DNA of 32,756 bases from Chitinophagales bacterium (GCA_026928325.1 JAIXKS010000023.1:1-32756), one strand, 5' to 3'. Positions 9,829 through 20,234 are shown, numbered from the stretch's first letter. The notes: generated from the letters alone by a model not told the origin. Translations and numbers: made by a program.

Positions 9829-11670
9829 ATGGATTTTTTGGTAAATATCCGAGAGGCAGTTGGTTCGGCAATCAAGACATTATATGATATAGACCTAAGT
9901 TCTGACCAAATCGTACTCAATGAGACGAGGAAAGAGTTTAGTGGCGACTACACCTATGTAGTTTTTCCTTTGGTTAAGCAATTGAAGAAAAAGCCAACGG
10001 ACATAGGCGATGAGATTGGTCAATGGCTGATAGAAAACCGAACACAAATAGCAGCTTATGAAACCGTTCAAGGATTTTTGAATCTTACTTTGGTCGATGA
10101 CTTTTGGTTTAAAAGCCTTATCGACATTGGCCATGCGGATCATTACGGGTATTCTAGTCCGATGCATAAGAAGGTATTGGTAGAATTTGCCTCGCCGAAT
10201 ACCAATAAGCCCTTACATTTAGGCCATATTAGAAATATTCTCCTAGGATGGTCGTGTAGTAAGATATTAAAAGCCAATGGCTATGAGGTCGTCAATACGC
10301 AGATCATCAATGATCGCGGCATAGCTATCTGTAAAAGTATGCTCGCATGGAAAAAATTTGGCAACGGTGCTACACCCGAATCTACTTGTATCAAGGGAGA
10401 TCATTTCGTAGGCGATTATTATGTTGCTTTTGAAAAGGCCTTTGTTGCAGAGTACGAAGATTTTCAGCAGCGGGATGAAGGCGAGGCGGTGTACCATGCT
10501 TCCGGTTCGACGGAAACGAAAGAAGCTTTTTTTAAAAAGTATAAAAATCAATATTTTAATGAGCACAGTGCTTTAGGCGCAGAAGCCCGGCAAATGTTGA
10601 TGCTTTGGGAACAAGGTGATGCTGAAACGCTAGCCCTATGGAAGCAAATGAACCAATGGGTGTATGATGGCTTTGATGTGACATTTGATAAGCTAGGTGT
10701 GACATTTGATAGCACTTACTACGAATCAGATACCTATCTACTCGGTAAAAAAGTCATCGAAATGGGTCTGGATCGCGGCGTTTTTTACAAAAAGGAAGAT
10801 GGTTCTGTATGGATAGACCTTGAGGATGTCGGCATGGACCAAAAACTGTTGTTGAGGAGTGATGGAACGTCGGTATATATGACGCAGGATATAGGTACAG
10901 CGCAACAGCGATTTGAAGATTATGGAATGGATAAGATGGTCTATACGGTCGGAGATGAGCAAGACTATCACTTTAAGGTGCTTTTTGAGATCATGAAACG
11001 CTTGGGAGAGTCCTATGCCGAAGGTTTGTATCATCTTTCTTATGGCATGGTAGAACTTCCGGAAGGAAGGATGAAATCTCGTGAAGGTACTGTAGTCGAT
11101 GCGGATGATATCGTAGCTGAAGTCATCGAAGAAGCTCGACTTTTGTCGGCAGAACGGGGAGAGATCGAGTCTTTACCTAAATCCGAGCAAGATGATATTC
11201 TTAGGAAAATTGGATTGGCAGCGCTTAAATTCTTTATCGTCAAAGTTCAGCCTAAAAAGAAGATGATTTTCGATCCTAAGGAGTCTGTGGATATGCAAGG
11301 TCAGACTGGACCCTATATTCAGAATGCCTATGTACGCATACAATCAGTAAAACGAAAAATGGCGGTTGGCTTGAATTTGGATTGGAATGGGTACAATACG
11401 CTCAACGAATATGAGAAAATATTGGTCAAGCACATCATGAACTTCCCGGATATCGTAAAGGAAGCCGGCGAACAGTTGGATCCTTCGACGATTGCCAATT
11501 ATACTTATGTGGTAGCGAAGGATTATCATCGGTTTTATCACGAGGTTCGGATATTAAATGCAGAATCAGAAGCGGCTAAAAGCTTTAGAGTGGTTTTGAG
11601 TGACACGATCGGATATGTATTGTTGCACGCATTTGATATGTTGGGCATCGAAATGCCGGAAAGGATGTAA
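9829..11670 (+). CDS. argS: Arginine-tRNA ligase
   Basis: Class I aminoacyl-tRNA synthetase that charges tRNA-Arg with arginine in the cytoplasm. The 613-residue length is within the range for Bacteroidota ArgRS. The N-terminal additional domain (about 1-100) precedes the signature ASPNTNKPLHLGHIRN, with the HIGH motif as HLGH at 130-133. The KMSKS-like loop is GRMKSREGTVVD (413-424); ArgRS commonly departs from the canonical KMSKS. The helical anticodon-binding (DALR) domain follows, ending FDMLGIEMPERM. Its own promoter box (9799-9806) lies 22 nt upstream. glnS follows 47 nt after the stop and also has its own box. Confidence 0.97.
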   Translation: MDFLVNIREAVGSAIKTLYDIDLSSDQIVLNETRKEFSGDYTYVVFPLVKQLKKKPTDIGDEIGQWLIENRTQIAAYETVQGFLNLTLVDDFWFKSLIDIGHADHYGYSSPMHKKVLVEFASPNTNKPLHLGHIRNILLGWSCSKILKANGYEVVNTQIINDRGIAICKSMLAWKKFGNGATPESTCIKGDHFVGDYYVAFEKAFVAEYEDFQQRDEGEAVYHASGSTETKEAFFKKYKNQYFNEHSALGAEARQMLMLWEQGDAETLALWKQMNQWVYDGFDVTFDKLGVTFDSTYYESDTYLLGKKVIEMGLDRGVFYKKEDGSVWIDLEDVGMDQKLLLRSDGTSVYMTQDIGTAQQRFEDYGMDKMVYTVGDEQDYHFKVLFEIMKRLGESYAEGLYHLSYGMVELPEGRMKSREGTVVDADDIVAEVIEEARLLSAERGEIESLPKSEQDDILRKIGLAALKFFIVKVQPKKKMIFDPKESVDMQGQTGPYIQNAYVRIQSVKRKMAVGLNLDWNGYNTLNEYEKILVKHIMNFPDIVKEAGEQLDPSTIANYTYVVAKDYHRFYHEVRILNAESEAAKSFRVVLSDTIGYVLLHAFDMLGIEMPERM

Positions 11671-11684
11671 AAGGAATTAGATTT

Positions 11685-11692
11685 TAATTTTG
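11685..11692 (+). promoter_or_regulatory. Bacteroidota -7 box for glnS
   Basis: TAATTTTG fits TAnnTTTG. It lies 25 nt before the glnS ATG and 14 nt after the argS stop, so glnS can be transcribed independently of argS. Confidence 0.55.
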
Positions 11693-11717
11693 TAATATTA
11701 TATATTGTTTATAAAAC

Positions 11718-13394
11718 ATGACAGAGGATAAAAGAGCATCGCTCAATTTTATAGAGCAAATCATTGAGGAAGACTTAAAATCAGGGAAACACAGCGGTCG
11801 AGTATTGACGAGATTTCCACCTGAACCTAATGGATACTTACATATAGGACATGCCAAGGCGATTTGTATCAATTTTGAAACGGCTAAAAAATATGGAGGT
11901 ACGACCAACTTGAGATTTGACGATACCAACCCAACGACTGAAGAAACGGAGTATGTAGAAAGTATTCAAAACGACATCAAATGGTTGGGATTTGAGTGGA
12001 ATGACGAACCTTTGTATGCGTCCAATTATTTCGGCACCTTGTATGAATATGCGATTAAGCTTATCAAAAAGGGTTTGGCTTATGTGGATGACAGTACACC
12101 GGAAGAGATAGCAGCCATGAAGGGAACACCTTCAGAACCCGGAAAAGATAGCCCTTATAAATCTCGAAGCATCGAAGAAAATCTAGATTTGTTTGAGCAG
12201 ATGAAAAACGGAGCATTTTCCGATGGCTCGAAAGTACTTCGAGCCAATGTGGATATGACTTCGCCCAATATGTTGATGCGCGATCCCATCATATATAGGA
12301 TCAAGAAAGAACACCATCATCGAACCGGAGATGCGTGGTGTATCTACCCAATGTATGATTTCGCCCATGGACAGTCGGATTCGATCGAAGGTATCACGCA
12401 TTCCTTGTGTTCGCTAGAGTTTATCCACCATCGACCATTGTACGAATGGTTTATAGATAAGTTAGAAATATTTCCAAGTCGTCAGATCGAGTTTGCTAGG
12501 ATGAATGTCGAATATATGATTACCTCCAAGCGCAGACTTTTGAAATTGGTCAATGATCATTATGTATCAGGATGGGACGACCCTAGGATGCCGACTATTT
12601 CGGGCATGAGGAGAAGAGGCTATCCTGCTGCTTCTATACGGGTATTTTGCGATAAAGCCGGTGTTGCCAAGCGTGAAAATACCATCGAGATCAACCTGCT
12701 AGAAGCATGTGTGAGAGAAGAATTGAATAAAACCGCTTTGCGTGCGATGGTCGTATTAGATCCTATAAAAGTTGTTATCACCAACTATCCGGAAGGCCAA
12801 ACGGAGATCTTGCACGGCGAAAATAATCCCGAGGATGTAGATGCCGGTATTAGAGAGCTCCCTTTTGGCAGAGAGATTTTTATAGAACGCGAAGATTTTA
12901 TGGAAGCAGCGCCACCTAAATTTTTCCGCATGACGCTGAATGCCGATGTTCGTCTCAAGCATGCTTATATCTTACACTGTACAGGTGTAGAAAAGGATGA
13001 AGCAGGAACGATAACCACGATCTTTGCCACCTATTATCCCAATAGTAAATCCGGGCAAGATACGTCAGGGATTAAACCTAAAGGGACATTACACTGGGTA
13101 AGTGCAACGGATCACGTGAAGGCTGAAGTTCGAGTGTATGACCGGCTATTTACCGTGCCTGATCCGGTAAATAACGAAGAGGAGGACTTTTTGAAGTATT
13201 ATAATGAGGCTTCATTGCAAGTCATTCATGGAGCGATTGCCGAGTCTTCATTAGCTAATACTCAATCGGGCATGAAGTACCAGTTTTTGCGTCAAGGGTA
13301 TTTTTCTACGGACGATGACAGCACAGCAGATCACCTTGTATTTAATAAGACCGTTGGCCTAAAGGAGAGTTTTACGAAAGCGGTTCAAAAATAG
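11718..13394 (+). CDS. glnS: Glutamine-tRNA ligase
   Basis: Class I synthetase that charges tRNA-Gln directly. RFPPEPNGYLHIGHAKAI contains the HIGH motif at residues 42-45; the Pro-Pro-Glu-Pro-Asn-Gly lead-in is characteristic of GlnRS as opposed to bacterial GluRS. The KMSKS-equivalent is ITSKRRL (268-274). The C-terminal half is the two-barrel anticodon-binding region. The 558-residue length matches E. coli-type GlnRS. Its presence means the organism can make Gln-tRNA directly and does not depend only on the GatCAB transamidation route. Confidence 0.97.
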   Translation: MTEDKRASLNFIEQIIEEDLKSGKHSGRVLTRFPPEPNGYLHIGHAKAICINFETAKKYGGTTNLRFDDTNPTTEETEYVESIQNDIKWLGFEWNDEPLYASNYFGTLYEYAIKLIKKGLAYVDDSTPEEIAAMKGTPSEPGKDSPYKSRSIEENLDLFEQMKNGAFSDGSKVLRANVDMTSPNMLMRDPIIYRIKKEHHHRTGDAWCIYPMYDFAHGQSDSIEGITHSLCSLEFIHHRPLYEWFIDKLEIFPSRQIEFARMNVEYMITSKRRLLKLVNDHYVSGWDDPRMPTISGMRRRGYPAASIRVFCDKAGVAKRENTIEINLLEACVREELNKTALRAMVVLDPIKVVITNYPEGQTEILHGENNPEDVDAGIRELPFGREIFIEREDFMEAAPPKFFRMTLNADVRLKHAYILHCTGVEKDEAGTITTIFATYYPNSKSGQDTSGIKPKGTLHWVSATDHVKAEVRVYDRLFTVPDPVNNEEEDFLKYYNEASLQVIHGAIAESSLANTQSGMKYQFLRQGYFSTDDDSTADHLVFNKTVGLKESFTKAVQK

Positions 13395-13608
13395 AAGATT
13401 GGGATTTACACGGTTGAATTGGCGCTCTAAGCCGATATTATTTTGCATGAAATGTAGCCATAATTGCAATTTGGCAAGAAATTGGTAGAGATAAATAGAG
13501 ATACATTAAGTATAGTAGGCGATTTTTTGATAATCTATATTGAAAATCAATGATTTAGAAGCTAGCTGTACTTGATCTTATGTCATAGATGTATAATAAA
13601 TATAATTA

Positions 13609-15231
13609 GTGGAGTCCAATAACCCTACATATAAGGTGCTTCAGCCTTTGATTCTTGCCGCAGCCGTTGCGATTGGTATGATGGTAGGCTTTAAGCTTAA
13701 TCAAAAGCCCGAAATGAGTTTGGTATCTCAACATGCCTTTCCCAAAGATAGCTTGTATCAAACAGGTAGGGTAGAAGAATTGCTCCGATTTATCGAGCAC
13801 AAATACGTGGACACGATTAATAATGAGGTCCTTTTAGATGCAGCCATCCAGGCGATACTTACCAAGCTAGATCCACATTCGATATATCTGAATCCTACGG
13901 AGACGAAGGAGCAAAATGACGAGATGAACGGTCGCTATTACGGTGTCGGTTTAGAAAATTATTTTATTGACGATACTGTGATCGTGAGCTATGTGATACC
14001 TGGAGGACCTTCTTTTCATGGTGGCTTGAAGGTTTTCGACCGAATCATAGCCGTGGATGGAGAAACCGTAGCTGGAAAAAAGTTAAAATACGAGGATATT
14101 CGCCAAAAACTTAGAAAGCCTCTCGGCCATGAAGTAAAGCTTCAAATCTTGCGAGCGGGAAAATTATACGATTATGTGCTTCAAGTGGGAGAAGTCAAAG
14201 TCCGCTCAGTACAATCTGTACTAATTCCAGAGATAGAAACCGCCTTAGTTCAAATTAATAAGTTTGGCACGAATACCTACCGGGAATTTATGGAGGAGAT
14301 TGAAAAATGGTTTGAACATCATCAAGCCAAGCACCTCATCATAGATTTGCGCAATAATCCGGGCGGTTATTTGCCAGAAGCGGTGAATATCTTGAGCCAA
14401 ATTTTTAAGGATAAGGACAAATTGTTATTATATACAGAGGGACGTTCCGGAAAGAGAAATGAATATAAGACCACAGGCAAGTATTTTTTTAATATAGAGC
14501 AAGTCGTCGTATTAATCGATGAGAACTCGGCATCGGCAAGTGAAATCATCGCTGGCGCTATCCAAGACCTCGATCGAGGAATCATTATAGGTAGGAGATC
14601 CTTTGGCAAAGGCCTGGTACAAGAACAATATCCACTCAACAATGGTGGAGCTATCCGCATGACGGTATCAAGATATTATATTCCATCGGGTCGATCCATT
14701 CAGAAAGATTATGCAGATACGGATAAATATTCGCAAGATATCCAAGACAGATACGAACATGGAGATTTGTTTTATAAGGATAGCACGACGGTTAAAAACA
14801 GCAAGAAGTATTTTACAAAGGTATTTAAGCGTGAAGTTCCAGGCGGTGGCGGTATAACACCGGACATATTTATTGGGCTTCAAGAGACACAAAGGGATCA
14901 ACAATCTTATGAAGAATATCAACTGATACCCGAATTTGCATTCAAGTACTTATCCAGACATCCTGAATTAATGAATCAAGATCGATATATACTCCATCCT
15001 GACAAATCATATCAAGAGGACTTTGATATCTTTATGACATCGCGATTAGGTGTCTCTTATGCAAAAAAAGCAGGTACGCAAGCGGATTTGTATTTTGAAG
15101 AATTTAAAAATCAGGTGGATCATATTATAGCTCGGAATCAAAATATGGACGAACGCTCCCATTTTGAAGACGCTTATATTAAAACGGCGATATCGACGAT
15201 AAAATCCGAAAAGAGCCCAAAGGATTTTTAA
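13609..15231 (+). CDS. S41-family C-terminal processing peptidase (CtpA/Tsp-like)
   Basis: Membrane-anchored periplasmic serine protease of 540 residues. An N-terminal hydrophobic segment (about 11-28) serves as anchor or signal. A PDZ domain follows at about 107-195, with YYGVGLENYF and the GLKVFDRIIAVDGE loop. The S41 catalytic domain holds DLRNNPGGYLPEAV (246-259), ENSASASEI with the nucleophile at Ser309, and SFGKGLVQEQ with general base Lys334. The 25-residue Ser-Lys spacing is that of E. coli Tsp. The start is GTG at 13609: the nearest upstream ATG in frame (13590) runs into a stop within seven codons, and the next internal Met would cut into the anchor. It stands alone, with 214 bp before it and about 600 bp after it. 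Confidence 0.93.
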   Translation: MESNNPTYKVLQPLILAAAVAIGMMVGFKLNQKPEMSLVSQHAFPKDSLYQTGRVEELLRFIEHKYVDTINNEVLLDAAIQAILTKLDPHSIYLNPTETKEQNDEMNGRYYGVGLENYFIDDTVIVSYVIPGGPSFHGGLKVFDRIIAVDGETVAGKKLKYEDIRQKLRKPLGHEVKLQILRAGKLYDYVLQVGEVKVRSVQSVLIPEIETALVQINKFGTNTYREFMEEIEKWFEHHQAKHLIIDLRNNPGGYLPEAVNILSQIFKDKDKLLLYTEGRSGKRNEYKTTGKYFFNIEQVVVLIDENSASASEIIAGAIQDLDRGIIIGRRSFGKGLVQEQYPLNNGGAIRMTVSRYYIPSGRSIQKDYADTDKYSQDIQDRYEHGDLFYKDSTTVKNSKKYFTKVFKREVPGGGGITPDIFIGLQETQRDQQSYEEYQLIPEFAFKYLSRHPELMNQDRYILHPDKSYQEDFDIFMTSRLGVSYAKKAGTQADLYFEEFKNQVDHIIARNQNMDERSHFEDAYIKTAISTIKSEKSPKDF

Positions 15232-15574
15232 ATCGAGGGTGCGTATCGCAATGAGATATTACAAAGGTTGCGGCTCATTGTCTAAAAAGGTATTGACATG
15301 TATAACTTATAATAAGAATTAGACTGCAATTTTGAATAAAAACGCACAAAAGATAGTAAGCCAACTAGAGATTATAAAAAATTAATGCAATCATGGGTAT
15401 TTTGCACCTAACTATGAGCTCAACATAAAGTGCGATAAATGCAATTAATTACATATTATGTATTTTTTTAATATAAAGTTTATTTTTCTTGATTAAAACA
15501 TGAATTTATAAATTACTGAATTACTATATAAATACATATATAAAAAATAAATTATAAAAAAAACATTAATTTTC
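15232..15574. other. AT-rich spacer
   Basis: About 340 bp between the peptidase gene and the promoter of the large secreted protein. There is no credible ORF. CAATGAG and CTCATTG near 15249-15280 could form a weak hairpin soon after the peptidase stop, but no T-tract follows, so I do not call a terminator. Confidence 0.4.
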
Positions 15575-15607
15575 TTTGTGTTACATATTATAAATATTCT
15601 ACATTTG
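15575..15607 (+). promoter_or_regulatory. Strong Bacteroidota promoter for the large type IX-secreted protein
   Basis: TTTG (15575-15578) followed after 21 nt by TACATTTG (15600-15607) is a full match to the -33/-7 layout. Transcription from it would begin near 15614, giving a leader of about 220 nt before the ATG at 15839. Confidence 0.75.
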
Positions 15608-15613
15608 TGCTTC

Positions 15614-15838
15614 GAAGTAGTTTCGTAATGTGTCAAATGTGTTGAATCTACTTCTCCCAAAAATAGTGTAAGACCCCGGAAAGTAATCAATAGTTAAGGT
15701 AAACATCGAGTCATTGGTGTCGCCGGGAAAATAAGATTGGATATTTTAAATATTAAATAAAGCTCATGTGCGGAGTGATTCGTGATGAGTGAGAAGCTTT
15801 TTATTATTAATTAATTTTTAAACTCAAAATTGGATCTC
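15614..15838 (+). other. Long 5' leader of the large secreted protein
   Basis: About 225 nt of predicted untranslated leader, much longer than the other leaders in this window. CCCGG (15675-15679) can pair with CCGGG (15723-15727), and this GC-rich patch stands out in an AT-rich region. I recognise no known riboswitch. The end is AT-rich (TTATTATTAATTAATTT) with no Shine-Dalgarno sequence. Confidence 0.4.
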
Positions 15839-18800
15839 ATGATGAAAACAAATTTTACTCACCCCCGTCTTTTAGCGAGATTAGCGATGATCTTGTTATT
15901 AGGCATTTTTACGAGCATTGGCGTTGAGGCACAATCTTGCTCTTGTAAAGGTTCTATTCAAATTTCTTTGGATGAAACTGGCGAGGCAACTGTAACTGTA
16001 GCAGATTTGCTTGCTGATAATTCCACATGTTCTGGAACACAGCAAGTCTTTGTTATGGAGACGATGAATGGTGCACCTATTCCAACGAGTCCTAAAGTGA
16101 ATTGTACTCATATTGGTAAGACCTTATTCGGAAAGGTTACTAATGGTACCAATTCATGTTGGACAACTATAACTGTAGAGGATAAGTTAGATCCTGTCAT
16201 CGAATGCCCTACAGGTATTATCACTTTGACATGCGTAGAATTAAGTGACTTTGTCCCTAATGTTACTGACAACTGCGGTGTTTTAAAGTTGGACACGATT
16301 AAGCGTACTATTATTGACAACAAGAACTGTAATGTAGGCTTACCACCAAATGTTATTTGCAGAGAAATTAGAGAATACCAGGCTACAGACCTTTCTGGTA
16401 ACAAATCTAATGTATGTACTGTAACATTTGACGTAACTACTATAGATTTTGCCGACATTGATTTGCCGGATAATTTTATAGGAGTTAATTCCTTATCTTG
16501 TGATGGTGAGGATTGGGCCAAACTCGATAATGGCAATCCATCTCCATATAGCAAAAACGGAAAATTCGGCACTGGATACCCTTCTATCGGCGGTGTTGAT
16601 TTACACGATAACGCAGATTTATTCTGTAATCTTGTTGTATCTTACACCGACGTAAAACTACCTACGGTTAAATGCGTAACAAAAATCATGCGTACTTGGA
16701 CCTTCTTTGAATGGTCATGTTTAAATAGAGATTCATGGAATCATACTCAGATGATCGAGATTGTGGACAATGAAGGCCCTACGATTTCAGGATTAGAAGA
16801 CTTCTCAGCATCTACAAGCAATAACGTATGTGAGGCGAAAATTACTTTGCCAGCGCCTACATTAAGTGATAACTGTGATGGAGCATCATTATTATCTTAT
16901 ACCATCACTGTTTACTTAAATGGTGGAACAGTACCTGGACCATTTGTTAATTTTGGACAATCTAGACTAGTAAGCCTACCTGTAGGTGTACATAAAGTAG
17001 TTTATACAGCTTATGACGGTTGTAAAAACTCTAATGAATATGAGATTACGATTACAGTTTTCGATAAAACTCCACCGGTAGCTATTTGTGATGAATATGA
17101 TACGGTAGGGTTAACTTCAGACGGTACAGCATGGGTGCCTGCAAGTTCATTTGATGATGGCAGTTATGATGAATGTTCATTATTTGACTTTGCTGTTAAG
17201 AGAATGAATCCAAATACTTGTGGAGGTTGTGAAATTCCGGTATTGACAGGATTTACATATCTAGGAGATTATACAGTAGCAGGAAAAACACACTACTACT
17301 ATTTATCAAAAGATAAGAGAACGCCACTAGCAGCATATAAGACAGCAAAAGCGTTTGAAGCGAATGTTGTAACTTACAATACTCTTGCTGAGGCAGACTG
17401 GGTTAAAACACAAGCATATTCTAAATTGCCAACGGCATTTACAGATCCTATCTTGATCGGTCTTAACGATATTACTAATGAAGATACATTTGTATGGCAG
17501 AGTGGTGAAAAACCAAACTACGCTTATCCATGGGCGCCAGGACAACCGAATGGTAGCGGAGACTATGTAGTACAAGGTAAAGATGGATTGTGGAACGATG
17601 TAGATAGTGATTCAGATTATTTCTATTATGTAATGGAAATCGAAGATCCATGTGGATTTAGCAGCTATGCTAAGTTCTGCTGTGCAGATATTCCTCAAAA
17701 CCAAATGGTTGTATTCAGAGTAATCGATGAATCAGGAAACTACAACGATTGTATGGTAAGTGCAATTATTCAAGACAAGATAGGACCAACTATCGAATGT
17801 CCTGCGGATACGACTATTGATTGTGAAGTAGTTTATGATGTTGATAATTTAGGTGCACTTTTTGGCGACGCTGTAGCGTATGACAACTGTCAAACTTTAG
17901 ATATTGAAGAAAAAGTTGATGTAAAAATATCTAGCTGCCGAGTAGGATACATTACTAGAACATTTACAGTAACGGATGCAGGTGGAAGAACTGCTTCTTG
18001 TACACAGACGATTACAGTTCAGTCATTGTATCAATATGAAGGGCCAACAGCATTTGAGTGGCCAGGAGATACTACTATTAACAGCTGTGGGGATCCAAAT
18101 GATCCTAATTTGTCACCAGATGTATTGGGAAGACCGATATTGAGCAATGGGCCATGTGCTTTAGTAGGTGCAGAATATAGCGACAAAGTCTATACATTCA
18201 ATAATTCGACAAGTCCTGCATGTTTCAAAATCATGAGAACTTGGACTGTTATTGACTGGTGTCAGCCGATTACTGAAACTAGAGGTTATAGAACTTGGAC
18301 ACACACACAGATTATCATGGCTACGGATAACGTTGCTCCGGTATTTGAACCGTTGGTAGCAGAAGTTTCTGCGGATACTTATGATGCTCTATGTGCTAAT
18401 GGTACGATTACATTGACAGCGACTGCTTCAGATAACTGTACGCAAGTATTGAGAAAGTCATACAAGATAGATTTAGATAATGATGGTACTTTTGATATTT
18501 CTCCAAATGCAACAGATGGTAATACAATTAGTATCACAGATGCATTCCCGGTAGGAAAACATAGAATCGTTTATACCTTTGAAGACAAGTGTGGCAATAT
18601 TACATCTAGAGAGCAAATCTTTAGTATCGTAAATAGAAAAGCTCCAGGCGGAATCTTAATCAAAGGATTGTCTATCAATCTTATGAAAATAGGTGTAGGA
18701 CAAGGTATGGCTGAGGTTTGGGCATCTGACTTCATCAAAGAAGCGAGTCATCCGTGTGGATATGATGTAGTATATTCATTTGAAGAAATCACTTTTGGCC

Positions 18801-20200
18801 CTACAGGAAAATTAGAGATTGTACCGAATTTAGTATTTAGCTGTGATGATCTAGGTGTACAAGAAGTGATTATATGGATCGCTTCTGTGACTCCTGCTGG
18901 TGATATTGTTCAAACCTATATTACAACATTTATCGACGTTCAGGATAACAACAATGTATGTGATCCGGATGGTAGAAGAGTGGTAGTAAGTGGAAATATC
19001 GCAACAGAAGCTAATGACATGTTAGAGGATGCAAGTGTTGACTTAATAGGTTCTGAATTCCACCAAATCACAGGAAAAGACGGAGCATTTAATTTCAACA
19101 ACATGCCTACAGGTGGACAATATTATGTTTCACCAGCTAAAAATGATGATGCATTAAATGGTGTATCCACATTTGACTTAGTTATGATTCAAAGACATAT
19201 CCTTGGCATTGAAGCACTTGCATCCCCATACAAGCAAGTTGCAGCTGATGCTAACAGAGATGGTAAAATTACAGCAAGTGACCTTTCTGACATAAGAAAG
19301 CTAATCCTTGGCGTAAATGATAATTTCACCAATAACACTTCATGGAGATTTATTGATAAGAATTATCAGTTTGCAGACAAATCTAACGCACAAGGAGAGG
19401 CCTTCCCAGAAGTATATCATATAGACCGATTGAATACAGATATGAAAACCGATTTTATAGCTGTTAAAACAGGAGACGTCAGTGGTGACGTTCAAGCAAA
19501 TAGATTTACAAATATCACTGAAACGAGATCTAATTCTCAATTGATATTATCAACGAATAACACTTCATTTGACTTAGGTCAAACGATCACTGTACCTGTT
19601 AAGGTTGCGGATGTAGCTAAGATATCAGGGATGCAGTTTACATTAGGTTTTGACAATGAATTAGTAACGTTGGTTGGTATCAATCCAGGTGCTTTGAATG
19701 TCAATGACAGCAACTTTGGACTTAATGATATACATAATGGATTATTGGCTGTGAGCTGGAATACAGGTGCACCTATACAATTGGATGCAAATACGACCTT
19801 GTTTACTATCACATTTGTGACTCGTGACCAAGGAAATGCAGGTAACTTATTCCAAGTTAATTCTGATATTGTACGTTCTGAAGCTTATGACGCTAATGAT
19901 GACAAGATGGATGTAGCATGGAGATCAAATAACACGAAAGAAGGATTTGAGTTATTCCAAAATACGCCTAACCCATTCAAGCAAACGACTTCTATCCAAT
20001 TTAATTTACCTGAAGCAATGTCTGCACAAGTTACGGTAAATGACATCACAGGTAAAGTTGTTAAAACATGGAATGTTCAAGGTGTGAAAGGATTGAACAC
20101 AGTTGAGTTCAATCACAGCAATTTACCTTCTGGAGTACTATATTATAGCATTCAAGCTGGTGAATTTGTTGCCACTAAGAAGATGATCGTAATTGAGTAA
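15839..20200 (+). CDS. Giant type IX-secreted modular protein with lectin-like, dockerin-like and cohesin-like domains
   Basis: A secreted or cell-surface protein of about 1,453 residues. Numbering here starts at a TTG three codons upstream of the chosen ATG. A signal peptide ends near GVEAQ (31-35). Residues 36-470 and 610-940 are Cys-rich HYR/Ig-like beta domains with a repeated unit, KIMRTWTFFEW (285-295) and KIMRTWTVIDW (800-810). About 470-607 is C-type-lectin-like, with LIGLND, GQPNGSGDY and LWNDV. About 1050-1100 is a carboxypeptidase-regulatory-like fold. About 1104-1165 is dockerin-like, with two Ca-loop/helix units (NDDALNGVSTFDLVMIQRHI and ADANRDGKITASDLSDIRKL). About 1237-1366 is cohesin-like. 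The C-terminus (1373-1456; ELFQNTPNPFKQTTSI to KKMIVIE) is a type A sorting domain. Adhesion or polysaccharide binding is likely; ligands are unknown. Confidence 0.9.
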   Translation: MMKTNFTHPRLLARLAMILLLGIFTSIGVEAQSCSCKGSIQISLDETGEATVTVADLLADNSTCSGTQQVFVMETMNGAPIPTSPKVNCTHIGKTLFGKVTNGTNSCWTTITVEDKLDPVIECPTGIITLTCVELSDFVPNVTDNCGVLKLDTIKRTIIDNKNCNVGLPPNVICREIREYQATDLSGNKSNVCTVTFDVTTIDFADIDLPDNFIGVNSLSCDGEDWAKLDNGNPSPYSKNGKFGTGYPSIGGVDLHDNADLFCNLVVSYTDVKLPTVKCVTKIMRTWTFFEWSCLNRDSWNHTQMIEIVDNEGPTISGLEDFSASTSNNVCEAKITLPAPTLSDNCDGASLLSYTITVYLNGGTVPGPFVNFGQSRLVSLPVGVHKVVYTAYDGCKNSNEYEITITVFDKTPPVAICDEYDTVGLTSDGTAWVPASSFDDGSYDECSLFDFAVKRMNPNTCGGCEIPVLTGFTYLGDYTVAGKTHYYYLSKDKRTPLAAYKTAKAFEANVVTYNTLAEADWVKTQAYSKLPTAFTDPILIGLNDITNEDTFVWQSGEKPNYAYPWAPGQPNGSGDYVVQGKDGLWNDVDSDSDYFYYVMEIEDPCGFSSYAKFCCADIPQNQMVVFRVIDESGNYNDCMVSAIIQDKIGPTIECPADTTIDCEVVYDVDNLGALFGDAVAYDNCQTLDIEEKVDVKISSCRVGYITRTFTVTDAGGRTASCTQTITVQSLYQYEGPTAFEWPGDTTINSCGDPNDPNLSPDVLGRPILSNGPCALVGAEYSDKVYTFNNSTSPACFKIMRTWTVIDWCQPITETRGYRTWTHTQIIMATDNVAPVFEPLVAEVSADTYDALCANGTITLTATASDNCTQVLRKSYKIDLDNDGTFDISPNATDGNTISITDAFPVGKHRIVYTFEDKCGNITSREQIFSIVNRKAPGGILIKGLSINLMKIGVGQGMAEVWASDFIKEASHPCGYDVVYSFEEITFGPTGKLEIVPNLVFSCDDLGVQEVIIWIASVTPAGDIVQTYITTFIDVQDNNNVCDPDGRRVVVSGNIATEANDMLEDASVDLIGSEFHQITGKDGAFNFNNMPTGGQYYVSPAKNDDALNGVSTFDLVMIQRHILGIEALASPYKQVAADANRDGKITASDLSDIRKLILGVNDNFTNNTSWRFIDKNYQFADKSNAQGEAFPEVYHIDRLNTDMKTDFIAVKTGDVSGDVQANRFTNITETRSNSQLILSTNNTSFDLGQTITVPVKVADVAKISGMQFTLGFDNELVTLVGINPGALNVNDSNFGLNDIHNGLLAVSWNTGAPIQLDANTTLFTITFVTRDQGNAGNLFQVNSDIVRSEAYDANDDKMDVAWRSNNTKEGFELFQNTPNPFKQTTSIQFNLPEAMSAQVTVNDITGKVVKTWNVQGVKGLNTVEFNHSNLPSGVLYYSIQAGEFVATKKMIVIE

Positions 20201-20234
20201 TTGAGTTTTTTTAAATAGTTTTAAGGTTTATTAT

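Noticed and set aside
15614-15838. Known riboswitch in the leader of the giant secreted protein
   Set aside because: No conserved core of a riboswitch class I know is visible; only a short GC-rich pairing can be pointed to.
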